This document shows positions 60,876-64,000 of a stretch of 64,000 nucleotides of DNA, piece after piece. How positions within the stretch are numbered: position 1 is the stretch's first letter; each line of letters begins with the position of its first letter. The notes beneath the pieces were generated by a model. The model ran no database searches. It was not told the origin of the DNA and saw nothing but the letters and a program-made list of their open reading frames with translations. Origin of the DNA: Bacillota bacterium (GTDB lineage Bacteria > Bacillota > UBA4882 > UBA8346); assembly GCA_023402395.1 (NCBI GenBank), contig JAEYGI010000040.1:558001-622000 (forward strand), read 5' to 3'. Made by a program: the position numbers and the translations under genes.

Positions 60876-61631
60876 ATGCGAAAACCGATTATCGCCGGTA
60901 ACTGGAAGATGTATAAGACCATTCCCGAAGCGAAACAATTGGTTTCGGGACTATTGGGCGTCTTGAACAACGAAACCGCGGTGGAACTCGTCTTCTGTCC
61001 GCCGTTTACCGCCTTGAGCCCGGTCAAGGAATTGTTGAAGGGAACCCCTTATGGGCTTGGCGCGCAAGATATTTATTGGAAAGAACAGGGGGCCTTTACC
61101 GGAGAGATCGCTCCGGCGATGCTCAAGGACGCGGGCTGCGATTATGTAATCATTGGTCATTCGGAGCGGCGGGAACATTTCGGTGAGACCAATCAGACGG
61201 TTAATCTAAAGGTCAAAGCCGCTTTGGCCGTGGGGATTAAACCGATTATTTGCGTTGGAGAGTCTTTGGCGCAACGGGAAGCCGGAGAGACGAACTCCTT
61301 GATCAAGACCCAAACCGAGCAGGCGTTGGCCGGCATTTCCGTCACGGATATCCCAACGCTTGTAATTGCTTATGAACCCATTTGGGCCATTGGCACCGGC
61401 CGTTCATCCACGGCGAAGGATGCCAATGAGGTGATCGGATTGATTCGCCAGACCATTGCCGGCATGTTTGGCAAGGAATTGGCGGAGCAGGTCCGGATCC
61501 AGTATGGCGGCAGCGTTAAACCGGAAAATATCAAGGAATACATGGATCAACCGGAGATTGACGGTGCTTTGGTCGGCGGGGCGAGCCTGGAAGTCGAGTC
61601 ATTCCGTAAAATTGTCAAATACAACGGATAA
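60876..61631 (+). CDS. tpiA: Triosephosphate isomerase
   Basis: 251 residues. IAGNWKMYK (catalytic Asn, Lys), GAFTGEIAPAMLKDAGCDYVIIGHSERR (catalytic His), VIAYEPIWAIGTGRS (catalytic Glu) and YGGSVKPEN are complete. It interconverts dihydroxyacetone phosphate and glyceraldehyde 3-phosphate. ATG 60876 follows GCGGAGG; a long upstream open frame running into pgk is a shadow. Confidence 0.97.
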   Translation: MRKPIIAGNWKMYKTIPEAKQLVSGLLGVLNNETAVELVFCPPFTALSPVKELLKGTPYGLGAQDIYWKEQGAFTGEIAPAMLKDAGCDYVIIGHSERREHFGETNQTVNLKVKAALAVGIKPIICVGESLAQREAGETNSLIKTQTEQALAGISVTDIPTLVIAYEPIWAIGTGRSSTAKDANEVIGLIRQTIAGMFGKELAEQVRIQYGGSVKPENIKEYMDQPEIDGALVGGASLEVESFRKIVKYNG

Positions 61632-61662
61632 GCGGATAACCATTTGGAGGAAACAATAAACA

Positions 61663-63198
61663 ATGAAGTACCGGCCGGTGGCTTTAATTATTCTCGACGG
61701 TTGGGGCCTGAATCCTCGAACTGAATTTAATGCCGTAAAAGCAGCCGACACGCCGTTTTTGGACGGGCTGTTCGCCAAATATCCCCATGCCACGCTTCTT
61801 TGTTCCGGTGAAGCGGTCGGCTTGCCGGAAGGGCAGATGGGAACCTCCGAAGTGGGTCATCTCAACATCGGAGCGGGCCGGGTGGTTTATCAGAGCCTGG
61901 TACGGATCTCGAAAGCGTTGCGGGAAGGGGAGTTCAAGCGCAACCCGGTTTTTGTGGAGCTGCTTGAGGCCGCGATTCGCGAGGATCGCCCGCTTCATTT
62001 GATGGGATTGGTTTCCCCGGGCGGAGTTCACAGTCATACCGAGCATTTGTACGGAATCATCCGTTTGGCCAAAGAGTTCGGGGTGAAACAAGTTTATATC
62101 CATGCGTTTCTGGACGGGCGGGATACGCCGCCGGAGAGCGCCAAAGAATATGTGAATGAGTTGGAACAGGTCTGCCGGGACGAGGATTTTGGAGCGATTG
62201 CCACGGTCAGCGGCAGGTATTACGCGATGGACCGGGATAAACGCTGGGAGCGGGTAGAAAAGGCTTATGCGGCGATGGCGTATGGCGAAGGTGAAAAAGC
62301 CGACTCCGCGGCGCAAGCCGTTATCAATTCGTATGCGCAAGGAATTACCGACGAGTTTGTCTTGCCCACGGTGATCCTCCGGGCGGGTGAGCCGGTGGCC
62401 ACGATCCGCTCCGGCGATCCGGTGATCTTCTTCAACTTCCGTCCGGACCGGGCCCGCGAGATTACCCGGGCTTTCGTCGATCCTGACTTTCAAGGATTTG
62501 AGCGGGCCGTCCCGCTCAAACCGCGATTCGTCTGCATGACGCAGTATGATATAACTCTGGATGTGCCTTTATTGTTTCCTCCTGAGGAACGAATGAAGAA
62601 CATCCTGACCGAAGTGTTCGCGGACAGCGGATTAAAACAATTGCGGATCGCTGAGACCGAAAAATACGCCCATGTGACGTTCTTCTTTAATGGCGGCGAG
62701 GAGCCTCCCTATCCGTTGGAGGACCGGATTCTGATTCCTTCCCCCAAAGTCGCCACCTATGACCTTAAGCCGGAGATGAGCGCCTTTGAAGTGACCGAGG
62801 CGGTATTGGCCGAAATCGCCAAGAATAAGTACGATGCGATCATCATGAACTATGCCAACTGTGATATGGTTGGGCACACCGGGGTTCTGGAAGCGGCCCG
62901 CCAGGCGGTGGAAACGGTTGACCGCTGCCTGTCCCGGGTCGTTCCGGCGATTCTGGAAAAAGGCGGCGCGGTCGTCATCACCGCCGATCACGGCAACGCC
63001 GAGTTAATGAAGGACTATCAAACCGGTGAGCCCTATACGGCGCACACCACATTCCCGGTGCCGGTAATCGTGGCCGGAGCATCGGGAATAGCCGGTCTCC
63101 GGGACGGAAGTCTGGCGGACTTGGCTCCAACCGTCCTGGAATTGCTGGGAGTGGAAAAACCGGCGGAAATGACCGGGCGCTCGCTGTTGAATTCGTAG
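61663..63198 (+). CDS. gpmI: Cofactor-independent phosphoglycerate mutase
   Basis: 511 residues. IILDGWG (metal Asp), EGQMGTSEVGHLNIGAGR (phospho-Ser near 64), SPGGVHSHTEHLYGII, HAFLDGRDTPPESA, FNFRPDRAREIT, NYANCDMVGHTG and ITADHGNAELM. It is a Mn-dependent alkaline-phosphatase-fold enzyme converting 3- to 2-phosphoglycerate. GGAGG is 12 bases before ATG, a long spacing. It follows tpiA after 31 bp. Confidence 0.97.
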   Translation: MKYRPVALIILDGWGLNPRTEFNAVKAADTPFLDGLFAKYPHATLLCSGEAVGLPEGQMGTSEVGHLNIGAGRVVYQSLVRISKALREGEFKRNPVFVELLEAAIREDRPLHLMGLVSPGGVHSHTEHLYGIIRLAKEFGVKQVYIHAFLDGRDTPPESAKEYVNELEQVCRDEDFGAIATVSGRYYAMDRDKRWERVEKAYAAMAYGEGEKADSAAQAVINSYAQGITDEFVLPTVILRAGEPVATIRSGDPVIFFNFRPDRAREITRAFVDPDFQGFERAVPLKPRFVCMTQYDITLDVPLLFPPEERMKNILTEVFADSGLKQLRIAETEKYAHVTFFFNGGEEPPYPLEDRILIPSPKVATYDLKPEMSAFEVTEAVLAEIAKNKYDAIIMNYANCDMVGHTGVLEAARQAVETVDRCLSRVVPAILEKGGAVVITADHGNAELMKDYQTGEPYTAHTTFPVPVIVAGASGIAGLRDGSLADLAPTVLELLGVEKPAEMTGRSLLNS

Positions 63199-63324
63199 AT
63201 CGCGCCTTGGTCCAATGAATCGAGTTCATCCGATATTAAATTGTTGTTTCCGGACCGACCGGATAACGGATTTTTAAAGGAATTTGCTTAATTTTGTCTA
63301 AAAAGAGGAAGACCGGACCGGAGG

Positions 63325-63353
63325 AAAGGATTCCGGGTCCGTCGGAATCCTTT
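63325..63353 (+). other. Perfect hairpin in the gpmI-eno gap
   Basis: 11-bp arms AAAGGATTCCG (63325-63335) and CGGAATCCTTT (63343-63353) with a 7-base loop; the following A-rich stretch is no T-run. The 375-bp gap (63199-63575) also has TTTACGAAGC/GCTTCGTAAA in opposite directions (about 63455 and 63540). It may hold a separate eno promoter or a processing site; no gene was seen. Confidence 0.6.
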
Positions 63354-63575
63354 GCGAAGTCGAAAAAAATCAGTTTTTGGCGGAGGAAGGAACTTCGGGG
63401 ACATCGGCGGGATGATTGGTGACCGGGATGAAATGACGGATAGGAAATGGATATCTTTACGAAGCAATTTCCCATTCCGGCGTTGCGGCATGCTATTTCC
63501 GATCCATAAGACCGTCCGGTAGGCCAATTTTCAAGATTTCGCTTCGTAAAAAATCATAACGGGAGGATGTTTTAC

Positions 63576-64000
63576 ATGACTTCAATTGTCGACATTTATG
63601 CACGGGAGATACTGGATTCGCGTGGCAACCCCACTGTCGAAGTCGAAGTGGAGCTCGCTGACGGCAGCGTCGGCCGGGCCGCCGTTCCTTCGGGCGCTTC
63701 GACCGGAGCGTTTGAAGCGGTAGAGTTGCGCGACGGCGATAAAGGCCGTTATCTCGGCCGCGGCGTCCAAAAAGCGGTGGACAACGTCAATGAGGAGATC
63801 GCCTCTGAAGTAATCGGTCTGGACGCGCTGGATCAGGTAACCGTCGATAAAGTGATGATCGAGCTCGACGGCACTCCCAACAAAGCAAAGCTCGGCGCCA
63901 ACGCCATTCTCGGCGTGTCCCTGGCGGTCGCCAAGGCGGCGGCGCTCAGCCTGAATCAGCCGCTCTATCGTTATCTCGGCGGCGTGAATTCCAAAGAACT
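63576..64000 (+). CDS. eno: Enolase, N-terminal part (cut by the window end)
   Basis: The first 141 codons are visible: IVDIYAREILDSRGNPTVEVEVEL, VPSGASTGAFEAVELRDGD and LDGTPNKAKLGANAILGVSLAVAKAAA are unmistakable. Enolase turns 2-phosphoglycerate into phosphoenolpyruvate. ATG 63576 has GGGAGG nine bases before. It is the last gene of the glycolytic run, 377 bp after gpmI. Confidence 0.97.
   Translation, partial: MTSIVDIYAREILDSRGNPTVEVEVELADGSVGRAAVPSGASTGAFEAVELRDGDKGRYLGRGVQKAVDNVNEEIASEVIGLDALDQVTVDKVMIELDGTPNKAKLGANAILGVSLAVAKAAALSLNQPLYRYLGGVNSKE

Noticed and set aside
1..64000. rRNA, tRNA, prophage, integron or transposase genes
   Set aside because: No T-arm-like GGTTCGAATCC motifs in a cloverleaf, no rRNA blocks, and no transposase, integrase or phage structural motif was found on reading the frames.

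Overview
The window looks like a chromosome segment of an anaerobic, spore-forming, probably two-membraned (diderm) member of the Firmicutes. Firmicutes markers are cggR-gapA-pgk-tpiA-gpmI-eno, sepF-proC-ylmH-divIVA, whiA, mutS2, nrdR and yggS/ylmE. Sporulation is indicated by yunB and spmA-spmB. Anaerobiosis is indicated by the oxygen-sensitive nrdD-nrdG ribonucleotide reductase. An outer membrane is suggested by a TolC-family outer-membrane channel gene in an efflux operon. A solute-binding protein without a lipobox agrees with this but does not prove it. Base composition and gene style are fairly uniform; no prophage, plasmid, rRNA, tRNA or CRISPR locus was seen. A Limnochordia/Hydrogenispora-like organism would fit, but that is a guess.

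Layout. 1-10 kb: end of an arginase-family gene, a DEAD-box helicase followed by a NYN/LOTUS RNase-like protein, a chemoreceptor, an intergenic minisatellite, an SDR oxidoreductase, mutS2 and a class A PBP. 11-19 kb: yunB, HD phosphohydrolase, M20 peptidase, phosphofructokinase, an aspartate-type aminotransferase, mannose-6-phosphate isomerase with a mutarotase-like partner. 19-25 kb: a candidate structured RNA, a VOC protein, a second minisatellite, a TrmB regulator with ilvE-type aminotransferase under a 20-bp palindromic operator, a MATE exporter, a 33-residue Cys/Gly membrane peptide and an activase-related protein. 25-32 kb: a membrane-bound AraC regulator and a CUT1 sugar ABC importer, with a third minisatellite between them. 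32-36 kb: hybrid sensor kinase and HAD phosphatase. 36-42 kb: TetR-TolC-HlyD-ABC efflux operon. 42-51 kb: a membrane glycosyltransferase, a PC4-like protein, nrdR-nrdD-nrdG-pgeF and downstream genes. 51-57 kb: cell-division and sporulation cluster. 57-64 kb: the lower-glycolysis operon, cut by the window end inside eno.

The most unusual content is non-coding. Three copies of a ~177-bp element made of two adjacent long palindromes lie at 10.8, 35.2 and 42.3 kb. Three sequence-unrelated intergenic minisatellites (4.7, 20.3 and 28.1 kb) all keep a 21-bp register. A sharply bounded transcription unit at 19.3-19.5 kb, with consensus-like promoter, internal hairpins and intrinsic terminator but no ORF, is a candidate new structured RNA; a weaker one lies at 42.1 kb. 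Among proteins, the helicase plus NYN-LOTUS pair is the most intriguing, because LOTUS domains partner DEAD-box helicases in eukaryotic germ cells. All functions are assigned by reading motifs and family resemblance; no database search was possible.
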